Both the position numbers and the translations under genes were made by a program. 64,000 nucleotides of DNA from Chlamydia muridarum str. Nigg (GTDB lineage: Bacteria > Chlamydiota > Chlamydiia > Chlamydiales > Chlamydiaceae), in the NCBI RefSeq assembly GCF_000006685.1, contig NC_002620.2, positions 58,905-122,904 of the forward strand, in the 5' to 3' direction. How positions within the stretch are numbered: position 1 is the stretch's first letter; every line of letters starts with the position of its first letter. Below, piece after piece: positions 55,700 through 64,000 of this stretch. The notes beneath the pieces are model-generated. The model was not told the origin of the DNA. It saw nothing but the letters and a program-made list of their open reading frames with translations, and ran no database searches.

Positions 55700-56425
55700 A
55701 TGGCAAAGGTTCGCCTCAATAAGTTTTTAGCGTCAGCAGGAGTCGCTTCGCGAAGAAAATGCGATGAAATCATTTTTGCCGGCTCCGTTACTATTAATGG
55801 TAAGGTGGCTGCAGGACCTTTTGTGACTGTTGATGAAGAGTTTGATTATATAGAAGTTGGTGGGCAGCGCATAGGGGCTGAAAAGAAGGTCTACTTCATG
55901 GTTCATAAACCCCTTGGCTATCTTTGTTCTTCTGAGCGTAAATTTCCACAATCTAAGTTAGTGATCGATTTGTTGTCCCACTGCCCTTATCGTTTGTTCA
56001 CTGTGGGGCGTTTGGATAAAGAAACGTCGGGCTTGATTTTAGTAACTAATGACGGAGAATTTGCTAATCGGGTGATTCACCCCTCTTTTGGGATCACGAA
56101 GGAGTATTTATTAAAGGTAAGTCGTGATGTTACCGCAAAAGATCTTGAAAGCTTGATGTCTGGGACTATGATTGATGGGCGGATTGTGCGGCCAGTTTCT
56201 GTCAAAAAAGTGCGTCGTGGAACCATTAAAATCATTGTAAATGAAGGAAAGAAACACGAAATTCGTCTTTTTGCAGAGGCTGCAGGGTTGCAGTTGCTAG
56301 AACTGAAAAGGATTCGTATAGGAAGCTTAGTGTTGGGTGGGCTTCCTTATGGAAAATATCGAGAACTGACCGATGCGGAGTTAGATAGCTGTTTATCAGG
56401 GAAATCAACAGCTTTAGTTGCCTAA
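55700..56425 (+). CDS. RluB/RsuA-family pseudouridine synthase
   Basis: This 241-residue protein modifies rRNA. An N-terminal S4 RNA-binding domain (RLNKFLASAGVASRRKCDEII) is followed by the RsuA-type catalytic domain with GRLDKETSGLILVTND (catalytic Asp106). RluB, RluE, RluF and RsuA cannot be separated by eye, so I give no symbol; the S4 domain and length favour RluB. The ATG at 55700 follows AGAGGACT. A strong terminator follows, so it may be monocistronic. Confidence 0.9.
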   Translation: MAKVRLNKFLASAGVASRRKCDEIIFAGSVTINGKVAAGPFVTVDEEFDYIEVGGQRIGAEKKVYFMVHKPLGYLCSSERKFPQSKLVIDLLSHCPYRLFTVGRLDKETSGLILVTNDGEFANRVIHPSFGITKEYLLKVSRDVTAKDLESLMSGTMIDGRIVRPVSVKKVRRGTIKIIVNEGKKHEIRLFAEAAGLQLLELKRIRIGSLVLGGLPYGKYRELTDAELDSCLSGKSTALVA

Positions 56426-56450
56426 ACTAGAGAGCATTACTCTTTATAGT

Positions 56451-56486
56451 AAAAAAAGAAGGAGGTCTTTCTCCTTCTTTTTTTTG
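56451..56486 (+). terminator. Terminator after pseudouridine synthase gene
   Basis: AAAAAAAGAAGGAG (56451-56464) and CTCCTTCTTTTTTT (from 56471) form a 14-bp stem with a six-base loop and a T-rich tail. The A/T arms allow function on both strands. Confidence 0.85.
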
Positions 56487-56528
56487 TTTAGAGGTAAACT
56501 CGCGATTTAGGGAATTTTAGGAGCTGTT

Positions 56529-57053
56529 ATGCTATTTTGGGGAGTTTGCAGTTTATTTTTAGGGGGGCTATTCGGGGGATATTGTCGTTTGCGTTACACC
56601 GCAAAAGTACTCTTATTATCTTGGAAACAGCTTCTTGATCTTTCCTTGAGAAAAAGGAGAGTGCTTCACGAAATGGTGAAGATATATTCTCTTCCATTTC
56701 CTAAGCTAGAAGAAGAAATAGCTTTTTTAATACAAGGCTCTAAATACTCTCTGAAAGAGTTTCTTAATGCTTATTATGAGGATAGTTTTACTTTTTATGA
56801 GATGGAGCGATTTTTTACTCTCCGCTTGAAGCGGACTTTAGAATCCTTGAAAACTCTTCCTCACACGGAGGCCATTTCTAGTTTAATGGAAGAACTGCTA
56901 GCCTGTGAAAATGCCTTTTCTTTTGAGGTTCGTGCCTTTGAAAAGGCTGCAGAAACTTATGTATCACTCCATAATCATCTAGTTGTTGGCTTGGCAGGGA
57001 AACTTTTCCGGTTTCCGAAAGTTCCGCTTTTGTCTTTAGCTGAAATGATTTAG
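56529..57053 (+). CDS. LemA-like membrane protein (CT724 type)
   Basis: The protein has 174 residues with one N-terminal hydrophobic segment (about 3-20) and then a helical cytoplasmic or periplasmic body. The pattern after the membrane segment (W-x3-L-D-L-x2-K-R-x2-L-x-E-M-V) and near the C-terminus (ENAFSFEVRAFEKAAETYVSLHN, then FRFP) parallels LemA (W-x3-L-x5-R-x2-L-I-x2-L-V; R-x2-Y-N-x5-Y-N). No cysteine lipobox is clear. LemA function is itself poorly known. The ATG follows TTTTAGGAG. Confidence 0.55.
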   Translation: MLFWGVCSLFLGGLFGGYCRLRYTAKVLLLSWKQLLDLSLRKRRVLHEMVKIYSLPFPKLEEEIAFLIQGSKYSLKEFLNAYYEDSFTFYEMERFFTLRLKRTLESLKTLPHTEAISSLMEELLACENAFSFEVRAFEKAAETYVSLHNHLVVGLAGKLFRFPKVPLLSLAEMI

Positions 57054-57067
57054 AAAGGCTCGGTTGA

Positions 57068-57622
57068 ATGAAAGAGATCTATTATGAGATAGCGAGTACG
57101 GATTCAACAAATGCAACTGCTAAAAAAGGCATCTCTCTATGGGACCCCTATGCCCTTACTGTAGTAACAACCAGAGAACAAACTGCTGGGAAAGGAAAGT
57201 TTGGTAGATATTGGCATTCCACGGATCGAGATATCCTCGCTTCCTTTTGTTTCTTTTTGTGTGTAGATAGTGTGGATAGTGCTTTGTTGTTTCGTATAGG
57301 TACGGAAGCAGTTATTCGTCTTGGAGCTTCTTTAGGCATTCCTGGAGCCGTTATGAAATGGCCTAATGATGTATTAGTTTTAGGGAAAAAGCTTTCAGGA
57401 GTGCTATGTGAGACTGCCCCGGTAGATAAGGGATTATTTGTGATTATCGGCATAGGAGTCAATGGAAACGTATGTGCAGATGAATTGCTAGTTATAGATC
57501 AGCCAGCGACTTCTCTGCAGGAATTAATTGGGGAATCTTTAGATATGGAAGAGCAAGTTTATCAACTTGCCAAGGAAATTAAATACCTCATACAAGAGCT
57601 TCCCTTATGGGGATCTAAGTAA
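57068..57622 (+). CDS. birA: Biotin-protein ligase, catalytic domain only
   Basis: Attaches biotin to acetyl-CoA carboxylase. The 184 residues have the core motifs GKGKFGRYWHSTDRDI (biotinyl-AMP binding, ending in LASFCF), MKWPNDVLVLGKKLSGVL and IGIGVNGN. The N-terminal helix-turn-helix repressor domain and the small C-terminal domain of E. coli BirA are absent, so it should not act as a repressor. It starts 14 bases after the LemA-like gene and ends 7 bases before the convergent rodA. Confidence 0.93.
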   Translation: MKEIYYEIASTDSTNATAKKGISLWDPYALTVVTTREQTAGKGKFGRYWHSTDRDILASFCFFLCVDSVDSALLFRIGTEAVIRLGASLGIPGAVMKWPNDVLVLGKKLSGVLCETAPVDKGLFVIIGIGVNGNVCADELLVIDQPATSLQELIGESLDMEEQVYQLAKEIKYLIQELPLWGSK

Positions 57623-57629
57623 GCTTGTA

Positions 57630-58769
57630 TTAATATTTTGCAAAGCGTCGACTATAAATGCTTTGCAAGATACCTAGAGAGGCCATTGTAGAAATTACAG
57701 AAGATCCTCCATAAGAAATTAGGACAAGGGGAACTCCCGTAATGGGTAAGAGCCCACTCATCATACTAACATTGATGAGTACGTGCATGACAAGATGCAC
57801 TGTGACTCCCCCTGCTAGAAATCGTCCAAAATCATCAACCGCAACCGCAACGGTGCGACATCCAAAACAGACTAGGTTATAAAACAGCCATAGTACAAAT
57901 AAAAGTCCCAGTAATCCGAACTCTTCTCCTATAGCGGGGAATACCGAGTCCGTATAGCCATAAGGAAGCCAGCCCCTACCTGCAAATTCTCCAGATTTCC
58001 ATCCTTGGCCTTTTAATCCTCCGACTCCGATAGAGATTAAGGAGGCTCGTTGGTGGTGATTGGAAGGACTTAAGCGTTCGTATTGATATTCTTTTAATAC
58101 TCTAAGAGCATAAGGTTTAACTGTATCATGAGGAATAATCCCAGAGAAAATCAGTAAAGAGCAAAGCATTCCTAAAGCAGCAAAGATCGAACAAATTTTT
58201 ACCAAAGGAGGATAGATGTTCCCTATGTAAAAAATCGTGAGGGCTATCGGACATAGTACTAGGGCGGTGCCAAGATCGGGTTCTTTGAGGATAAGAAGAA
58301 AAGGGATTCCAACTATGATACAGGCAATAAAAGCTGTTGTTTTAGAAGAGATGCGAGCTTTACGCATTTCTAGCATGTAGCTCAACATAATGACGACAAC
58401 AAGCTTAGCGTATTCCGAAGGTTGAACGCTAAGGTTAATAATAGGGATGCGATACCAGCGATGAACGTTTTGCACTGCCGGAACGAAAAACAAGCCGATG
58501 AGGCTAAAGAGAATAAGAGCATAGAGAACCCACGCCCATCTTTTAAATTGGTGATAGTCCACATATAAGCAAATAAAATAGGCGAACCATCCCAAGGCAA
58601 AATGGCGCAATTGTATTTTACTTTTTGCGGAGAAGAGTCCTCGCGAGGTATGGACCAACATGGAAGAGGGATCTTGAGATGAGATCACAATAACACTTAT
58701 GCTCATGAGCAAAATGATCACTACAAAGATCCATAAGTTCACTTGGCGTAAGTATTTGGTGTTTTTCAT
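57630..58769 (-). CDS. rodA: SEDS peptidoglycan polymerase RodA
   Basis: Membrane glycan polymerase (SEDS family) that works with class B PBP2. The 379 residues give about ten membrane segments. Characteristic blocks are SVQPSEYAKLVVVIMLSYML, LILKEPDLGTALVLCPIA, SIGVGGLKGQGWKSGE, LPYGYTDSVFPAIGEEFGLLG and the C-terminal ITGVPLVLISYGGSSVIS. It ends 7 bases from birA and starts about 44 bases after the metal ATPase gene on the same strand. Confidence 0.95.
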   Translation of the reverse strand: MKNTKYLRQVNLWIFVVIILLMSISVIVISSQDPSSMLVHTSRGLFSAKSKIQLRHFALGWFAYFICLYVDYHQFKRWAWVLYALILFSLIGLFFVPAVQNVHRWYRIPIINLSVQPSEYAKLVVVIMLSYMLEMRKARISSKTTAFIACIIVGIPFLLILKEPDLGTALVLCPIALTIFYIGNIYPPLVKICSIFAALGMLCSLLIFSGIIPHDTVKPYALRVLKEYQYERLSPSNHHQRASLISIGVGGLKGQGWKSGEFAGRGWLPYGYTDSVFPAIGEEFGLLGLLFVLWLFYNLVCFGCRTVAVAVDDFGRFLAGGVTVHLVMHVLINVSMMSGLLPITGVPLVLISYGGSSVISTMASLGILQSIYSRRFAKY

Positions 58770-58813
58770 ACAAGGGATGTTATGCGTTCCTTTCTCTAAA
58801 AATCACAAGGAAA

Positions 58814-60793
58814 TCACGTGTTTTTTAAAAGGCGAAGAGCATTAAGGCCCACAATCACGGTACTTCCTTCATGTAAAATTACGGCAAGCCATAAAGGAAT
58901 GATTCCCATAGATGCTGGTCCTGAAATAAATAAAATAATAGATAAAGCCAAAGCAAGATTTTGCGACACAATTCGGCGAGTCTTTTTTGCTTTTTTTATC
59001 AGCCAGGGAAGAGAAGAGAGCCCTTGGTTTAAGAGAACTACATCAGCAGCTTCTATGGCTGTTGCGCTGCCAGCTTCCCCCATAGCGATCCCTACAGTAG
59101 CTTGCGCTAGAGCCGGGGCATCATTAATTCCATCTCCCACCATCATGATTTGTCGAGTCTTTGCGAGTTCTTGGATTTTAGAAAGTTTATTATCTGGGGT
59201 TAGATCGTAGAACACTTCATCAATTCCAAGCAGTTGAGCTGTGTTTTCTGCGCTAATACGATGATCTCCTGTGAGCATGCATACTGGATAACCATTTTTT
59301 TTCAAATAGGCGACAATATCTGCAGCATCATGGCGCGGGGCATCTCGAAAGTAAAAAAGAGACACGCGTTGCCCAGAGCAAGCAATGGAACAGGTCTCTC
59401 CTCGCGCTTGTGCTTGTTGAGCACGTTCGCGAAGTTGTTCTCGATATTCTTCAGGGACATAGCGTAGGGCTGTTGAGACTCGTCCAACAAAGGCCTGATC
59501 TCCATTAAATTCTCCTTGTACACCCTCGCCTGGAATGGTAGTACATTGTGTTGCCGGTAGGGGAAGCACTTGTTTCTCTGTTAGATAATTAACAATTGCC
59601 TGAGCAATGGGGTGGGACGAAGATTGTTCCATTGCTAGCACATAGGAGTAAAAAAGAGGGGATTCAGGGCCAAAATCTTCACATCCACAGCAGGTTAAGT
59701 CTCCGGTAGTCAGTGTCCCAGTCTTATCCATCACTACGGAGTTGCAAGAGACTAAGCGATCTAAGACTACGCCTCCCTTTAGTAAAACTCCATGTTTGGC
59801 ACAGGCATTAATGGTGCTGAGATAGGCAATAGGGATAGCTATGATAAGGGCACAAGGAGAAGCTGCAATTAAGAAGGCTAAGGCTCGGTAAAAAGCACTG
59901 TCTGGCCCTAGGAAAGGCAGTGTCGTAAATAATGAACCGCCTATTGCTATAGAGGCTGAGATCGCGAAGATTGTTAAGGCATACGTTGATGAGTAACGAT
60001 CTAAACGTTGCTGGAGTTTAGGTTTAGCGCTTTGTGCTTGGATAACAAGATTGATGATGTGGGCAATGGTGGACTCTGCTCCAATTCTAAGAACTTTGAG
60101 GTCAAAACTTCCTTCTAAGTTATGAGCTCCTGCGGGAACCGTATCCCCAATATTACAAGATTTGGGAATCTTTTCTCCTGTTAGATGCATCAGATTAATA
60201 GAGGAGGCTCCTTGGATAATTTCTCCATCTAAAGGGACAACCTCTCCACTCTTAACTCGGATAACCTCTCCGACTTTTACATTTTGTACTAAAATCTTTT
60301 GTAATGAGCCATCTTGTTGAACAACCCAAGCTACAGTAGGTGCCAAATGTTTTAAAGAAGCGAGAGTACTTTTGGCTTTCCCTGAGACCATCGATCCTAG
60401 AGATTCTGAAATAGCGAAAAGTACTAAAAGCAATGCGCCTTCTAAGGCTCCTCCAATGAAAATAGAGCCGAAAGCTGCAGATGTCATGAGAATATCGATA
60501 TTCACCGTTTTATTAAGAATATCCTCAAAAGATTTTACGAGGGCAGGCGTTCCAGCTAGGAAGAAAGTAAGAATAAGTAGCAAAGAAGAGAGAGGCTGAT
60601 ATCCGGTCCAATGAGAAAGAAGCGACCCTATATAAAGAGCAAGGGATATGTAGGCAGATTTTAGGGTTAAGTTTTGGCTTAAAAGACGATTCTTTCGGGA
60701 AAGTAAAGGACTGTTTTCCTCTGCCATCCCTGATTCAAAAAAATCGTTGAGTAATTCCCGTGAAAATGGAGAAGAGAAAAGTTGTGGGAGCAT
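58814..60793 (-). CDS. P1B-type metal-transporting ATPase
   Basis: Heavy-metal P-type ATPase (CT727; often called ZntA), 659 residues. Visible are the actuator motif TGE (205-207), the membrane SPC (312-314, ASPCALIIAIP), the phosphorylation site DKTGTLT (Asp356), SSHPIAQAI, MLTGDH and GDGINDAPALAQA. SPC rather than CPC, together with the last-helix motif HEGST (641-645), fits the P1B-4 subgroup, linked to Co, Zn or Fe(II) export. There is no N-terminal CxxC metal-binding domain. It lies 23 bases after the VIT1-like gene. Confidence 0.93.
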   Translation of the reverse strand: MLPQLFSSPFSRELLNDFFESGMAEENSPLLSRKNRLLSQNLTLKSAYISLALYIGSLLSHWTGYQPLSSLLLILTFFLAGTPALVKSFEDILNKTVNIDILMTSAAFGSIFIGGALEGALLLVLFAISESLGSMVSGKAKSTLASLKHLAPTVAWVVQQDGSLQKILVQNVKVGEVIRVKSGEVVPLDGEIIQGASSINLMHLTGEKIPKSCNIGDTVPAGAHNLEGSFDLKVLRIGAESTIAHIINLVIQAQSAKPKLQQRLDRYSSTYALTIFAISASIAIGGSLFTTLPFLGPDSAFYRALAFLIAASPCALIIAIPIAYLSTINACAKHGVLLKGGVVLDRLVSCNSVVMDKTGTLTTGDLTCCGCEDFGPESPLFYSYVLAMEQSSSHPIAQAIVNYLTEKQVLPLPATQCTTIPGEGVQGEFNGDQAFVGRVSTALRYVPEEYREQLRERAQQAQARGETCSIACSGQRVSLFYFRDAPRHDAADIVAYLKKNGYPVCMLTGDHRISAENTAQLLGIDEVFYDLTPDNKLSKIQELAKTRQIMMVGDGINDAPALAQATVGIAMGEAGSATAIEAADVVLLNQGLSSLPWLIKKAKKTRRIVSQNLALALSIILFISGPASMGIIPLWLAVILHEGSTVIVGLNALRLLKNT

Positions 60794-60816
60794 AGGATAC
60801 CTACTAGGAGTCTAGA

Positions 60817-61563
60817 CTAGAATAACCGTATCAAAGAACAGCACAGGCTGATCGCAGTAATAAACATTCCTACTCCCCAGACAATTGCGGGGGTAACAGC
60901 ATTTTTTATAAGACGGGCTTTCAGTGCAAGTAGAGCACCAATAATAATAGAAGTTAGAAGGGCGGCTATTGTATAGCTTACGGTAAGAGCTATTGGGGAA
61001 AATAAGAGTAGGCCAAGAAGCCCTCCACACGCTTTAACGCTCCCCTGTTTAAGAGGATGAGGGTAGTCCTCAAATTGGATGTGGAGTTCTTCTCTAAGCA
61101 TTGTGTTCAAAAGAAGAGAAGAGTCCGCACACACAAAGTCCACCATTTGTGAGATTAAAGGCTCCTGGAACCCTTGATTAGCATAAAGAACTTTTAATTC
61201 TATGCGCTCTTGTTCTGGGTGTTCCTCGATCTCTTTTTTTTCCTGTAGCATATTTCTATGGGTAAGCTCCATGTAAGCCCAAGCTGATTGAGCTCGTCTA
61301 CAAGCGGTGTAAAAAACCCAACTTAACCCTGTTGTAAAAAGGATTTTCCCATAAGAAAACACGGGGATCGTTGGGACAAGGAAAAATACTGTGCGAATGA
61401 AAAATATAAAAACACCGCAATCTATAGCATCATGAGCTAAGTGATACCAACAGCCTTTCTTTGTTTGATGCGGCTCTCCTTTACAGACTTTGTGCATATC
61501 CTGCACGTCTTTAATATGTTCTTCTGGGGATAAGTTCCCAAAGTGTTCATATTCCGATGTCAT
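60817..61563 (-). CDS. VIT1/CCC1-like membrane protein (CT728 type)
   Basis: The protein of 248 residues is usually called hypothetical. It has about four or five membrane segments (near 47-66, 74-88, 178-217 and 221-244) split by a charged cytosolic helix pair. The block SAWAYMELTHRNMLQEKKEIEEHPEQERIELKVLYANQGF matches the VIT1/CCC1 layout, where EYVS-type residues precede an E/P-rich segment, E-L-x-x-I-Y-x-x-x-G-[FL] and later M-x-x-E-x-[LG]. VIT1/CCC1 proteins move Fe(II) or Mn(II). The N-terminal metal-site segment is divergent. It begins 38 bases after serS, and the metal ATPase gene follows. Confidence 0.6.
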   Translation of the reverse strand: MTSEYEHFGNLSPEEHIKDVQDMHKVCKGEPHQTKKGCWYHLAHDAIDCGVFIFFIRTVFFLVPTIPVFSYGKILFTTGLSWVFYTACRRAQSAWAYMELTHRNMLQEKKEIEEHPEQERIELKVLYANQGFQEPLISQMVDFVCADSSLLLNTMLREELHIQFEDYPHPLKQGSVKACGGLLGLLLFSPIALTVSYTIAALLTSIIIGALLALKARLIKNAVTPAIVWGVGMFITAISLCCSLIRLF

Positions 61564-61601
61564 AAATTCTATCTCTTGTCCCTTTCGATCTCACTATAGA
61601 A

Positions 61602-62888
61602 TTATCTATCTGTTTTGGGTAGGAGAATTTCTTGGTTATTCATATAAGGGCGCAGCGCATGAGGAATCACAACGGATCCATCCTCTTGTTGATAATTTTC
61701 TAAAATAGCTACCAACAATCTAGGAGTTGCTAATCCTGAGCCATTTAGAGTGTTCACGAAATGTAATTTGCCTTGAGCATCGCGATAGCGAGTCTCAGAG
61801 CGACGAGATTGAAAATCTCCACACTTGGAAATAGAAGAGACCTCATAAAAAGCTTGTTGCCCTGGAAGCCAAACCTCTGCATCGATCGTTTTTTTGGCTG
61901 TGAAAGACATGTCCCCTGTAGAAAGTAGAGAGAGCTGGTAAGGGAGTTGAAGTTCAGAAAGAATTTCTTCAACAATGCCAATCATTTTTTGATAAGCAAT
62001 CTCTTCTTGTTCTGGGGTTGTAAAAGCAAACATCTCTACTTTATGGAATTGGTGGACTCTTACTAATCCTCGTTCATGAGATCCTCCAGCACCAGCTTCC
62101 CTGCGGAAACAAGGGGTAAAAGCTGCGTAATAGAGAGGGAGATCTTGCTCGTTTAAGATCTCTTGAGAATGGAATCCATTAAGAACAACTTCTGCTGTTG
62201 GAATAAGGAAAAGAGACTGCTCTCCGTCTTCAACACGATAGTACTGCCCATCAAATTTTGGAATTTGGCCTGAGCCAAAAAGAATATCGCGTTTGACAAG
62301 TAGTGGAGGAAGCCATAGTTGAAATCCATGCGCTTGCTGCTTATTAAGAAGGTAAGTCAACAGAGCCCATTCTAAAAGAACGCCTTCATTTTTATAAGCT
62401 GGCCAGCCGGAACCTGAGGTTTTGGCTGGAAGTTTAAAATCTAAAATTTGCAGCTTTTCATTGAGTTGTACATGGTGTTTAGGAGGAAAGGTAAAAGTTG
62501 GAATTTCTCCGTGGCTTTTAATAATTTTGTTCCCCGATTTATCAGGGGAGACAGGAACGTCCTCATCTGGATAATTAGGCAGTCTTGCCATGAGATCTAG
62601 TAGAAGAGCTTCTTGTTCTTGTAACGTTTTTTCAAAAGCAACAAGTTGGTCTGCAATAGCATTAACCCCTTGAATAAGGGGAGTGGCATCCTCGTTAGCA
62701 ACTTTAGCTTTATGAATTTGGCCAGAAAGAGCTTTACGTCTTGCAAGTAAGGACTCTGAATCTGCTTTCAGTTGACGCACATTTTTATCTAAGTCTAGAA
62801 GGCGTTCTAACGAAATAGAGGGATCTTTTTTTTGAAGACGGGCTTCACATTCTTTTGGTTCCTTGCGTATTAATCGTATATCCAACAT
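61602..62888 (-). CDS. serS: Seryl-tRNA synthetase
   Basis: Class II synthetase charging tRNA-Ser (and tRNA-Sec where present). The 428 residues start with a long coiled-coil arm (about 25-100) that grips the tRNA, and then the catalytic core with motif 2 (TPCFRREAGAGGSHERGLVR, including HQFHKVE after it) and motif 3 (NGSGLATPRLLVAILENYQ). The length is standard. The start ATG complement is at 62886-62888. It is divergent from ribD, with 41 bases between. Confidence 0.98.
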   Translation of the reverse strand: MLDIRLIRKEPKECEARLQKKDPSISLERLLDLDKNVRQLKADSESLLARRKALSGQIHKAKVANEDATPLIQGVNAIADQLVAFEKTLQEQEALLLDLMARLPNYPDEDVPVSPDKSGNKIIKSHGEIPTFTFPPKHHVQLNEKLQILDFKLPAKTSGSGWPAYKNEGVLLEWALLTYLLNKQQAHGFQLWLPPLLVKRDILFGSGQIPKFDGQYYRVEDGEQSLFLIPTAEVVLNGFHSQEILNEQDLPLYYAAFTPCFRREAGAGGSHERGLVRVHQFHKVEMFAFTTPEQEEIAYQKMIGIVEEILSELQLPYQLSLLSTGDMSFTAKKTIDAEVWLPGQQAFYEVSSISKCGDFQSRRSETRYRDAQGKLHFVNTLNGSGLATPRLLVAILENYQQEDGSVVIPHALRPYMNNQEILLPKTDR

Positions 62889-62929
62889 CCTTGCATCTCT
62901 TTCGCTATCTGATTTTTCAGGTTGAGTAT

Positions 62930-64000
62930 ATGGAAGTTTCGTCTGAGCAACAACTGTTTTTTATGCGCGAGGCCGTTGCATTAGGTGAAAGGGGGAGGAT
63001 TTTTGCTCCCCCTAATCCTTGGGTGGGGTGTGTGATTGTAAAAAATGGATGTATAATAGGAAGAGGGTGGCACAAAGGAATTGGGTCCCCGCATGCGGAA
63101 GTTTGTGCTTTCCAAGATCAAACTAGCTCATTGGTAGGAGCAGATGTGTATGTCACCTTAGAGCCTTGCTGCCATTTTGGTAGGACTCCCCCCTGCGTAG
63201 ATCTTTTGATCAAAAGTAAGGTGTCGTCAGTTTATATTGCTCTGCTAGATCCTGACCCTCGTGTTTGTAAAAGGGGGGTTGCTCGTCTGAAGGAGGCGGG
63301 AATTTCTGTTTATGTGGGGATAGGTCACGAAGAAGCAAAGGCTTCCTTGCAACCGTACTTGCATCAAAGAGAAACGGGGTTGCCATGGGTTGTTATGAAA
63401 ACGGCCGCGTCTCTCGATGGTCAAACCTCGGATCGTAGAGGGATATCGCAATGGATTTCAGGAGAGCAGGCTCGGTTAGATGTAGGAAGACTTCGTGCTG
63501 AGTCCCAAGCTGTAATTGTCGGTTCGCGTACGGTGTGTTTAGATAATCCTCGTTTATCTGCTCGGATGCCTTCAGGGGATTTGTACGAGAGACAACCGTT
63601 ACGAGTAGTGGTGGATAGCAGAGGGAGTGTTCCTTTAGATGCTCGGGTATGGAATCCAGATTCTGGAAATGTTTTGCTTGCTACAACGGAACAGTGCTCT
63701 AAGGAGCATATTCAAAAATTAGAAGATCGGGGAGTGGAGGTATGGAAATCTTCTCCCCAGCAGGTGGATCTCAAAAGACTTTTACAATATCTGGCAGAGA
63801 AAGGATGTCTACAAGTGCTTGTTGAAGGGGGGGCTCGGTTGCACTCCGCTTTCTGGCGTGAGCATCTTGTGAACGCAGGTGTGATCTATTGGGGCCCCAA
63901 ATTTTTGGGGGATCAAGGTAGTCCTATGTTACGAGATCTTCAGTTATGTTTGGATAATGCAGAACATGTGAAAATCACAAAAACTTTTTTAGTTGGAGAT
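62930..64000 (+). CDS. ribD: Riboflavin biosynthesis deaminase/reductase, 3' end outside window
   Basis: Bifunctional pyrimidine deaminase/reductase of riboflavin synthesis. The 357 codons present cover the N-terminal deaminase, with the zinc site SPHAEVCAF (His, Glu) and EPCCHFGRTPPC (two Cys), and most of the reductase domain, with MKTAASLDGQTSDRRG, AVIVGSRTVCLDNPRL and LVEGGARLHSAFW. The frame is open at the window end. The ATG at 62930 precedes MEVSSEQQLFFMREAV. The DNA directly upstream is shared with the serS promoter region. Confidence 0.96.
   Translation, partial: MEVSSEQQLFFMREAVALGERGRIFAPPNPWVGCVIVKNGCIIGRGWHKGIGSPHAEVCAFQDQTSSLVGADVYVTLEPCCHFGRTPPCVDLLIKSKVSSVYIALLDPDPRVCKRGVARLKEAGISVYVGIGHEEAKASLQPYLHQRETGLPWVVMKTAASLDGQTSDRRGISQWISGEQARLDVGRLRAESQAVIVGSRTVCLDNPRLSARMPSGDLYERQPLRVVVDSRGSVPLDARVWNPDSGNVLLATTEQCSKEHIQKLEDRGVEVWKSSPQQVDLKRLLQYLAEKGCLQVLVEGGARLHSAFWREHLVNAGVIYWGPKFLGDQGSPMLRDLQLCLDNAEHVKITKTFLVGD

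Noticed and set aside
58813..58822. AAATCACGTG near the end of the metal ATPase gene as parS
   Set aside because: Half of the core and both flanks deviate from the consensus, so it is no better than chance.

Overview
The window is chlamydial chromosome, most likely Chlamydia muridarum (mouse pneumonitis lineage). It opens inside ompA, whose product has the signal peptide, Cys-rich N-terminus and constant segments of chlamydial MOMP. The variable segments I can read do not match the C. trachomatis serovars I remember but do match my memory of C. muridarum MOMP. Gene order is collinear with C. trachomatis loci CT681 to CT730, which I use as landmarks from memory. Base composition is moderately AT-rich and even. 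I see no insertion sequence, prophage, CRISPR array or rRNA.

Layout. 1-5.8 kb: ompA (minus, cut by the window start), a 1080-residue PBP2 and a TPR protein. 6.1-10.8 kb: sufBCDS for Fe-S assembly. 10.9-17.0 kb: parB, two peptide-transporter ATPases, a PhoU-like protein with a Pit phosphate permease, and pgk. 17.1-20.7 kb: an AT-rich palindromic region followed by three Chlamydia-specific genes (CT694-CT696 type, the first two being type III secretion effector candidates). 20.7-28.5 kb: nth, mnmE, psd, a TPR membrane protein and secA. 28.5-35.5 kb (minus): a two-repeat CT702 protein, der, a class II nucleotidyltransferase, clpX, clpP, tig and tRNA-Gly. 35.7-42.1 kb (plus): a SWIM/SNF2 helicase, mreB and a GTP-type PEP carboxykinase. 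42.2-45.7 kb: two tandem DUF582 effector candidates. 45.8-52.6 kb (minus): porB, gpsA, a UDP-sugar pyrophosphorylase and a flagellar-type block ordered fliF, fliH-like, fliI, fliJ-like. 52.8-55.4 kb (minus): NifU-like and NifS-like proteins with eroded active sites, and gpmA. 55.7-64 kb: a pseudouridine synthase, a LemA-like protein, birA, rodA, a P1B-type metal ATPase, a VIT1/CCC1-like membrane protein, serS and the start of ribD.

Themes. PBP2, MreB and RodA, the rod-type wall machinery, lie at three separate loci. SufBCDS looks like the only intact Fe-S assembly set here, because NifS lacks every catalytic residue I can align. The flagellar-type block lacks a separate fliG, but the C-terminus of its FliF resembles the FliG middle domain. 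Other leads are phage tail-fibre-knob-like repeats in the CT702 protein, a likely metal-transport pair (CT727/CT728 type), divergent tandem effector paralogues, and a three-segment alternative hairpin next to fliF. All homology calls come from reading motifs; no database search was run.
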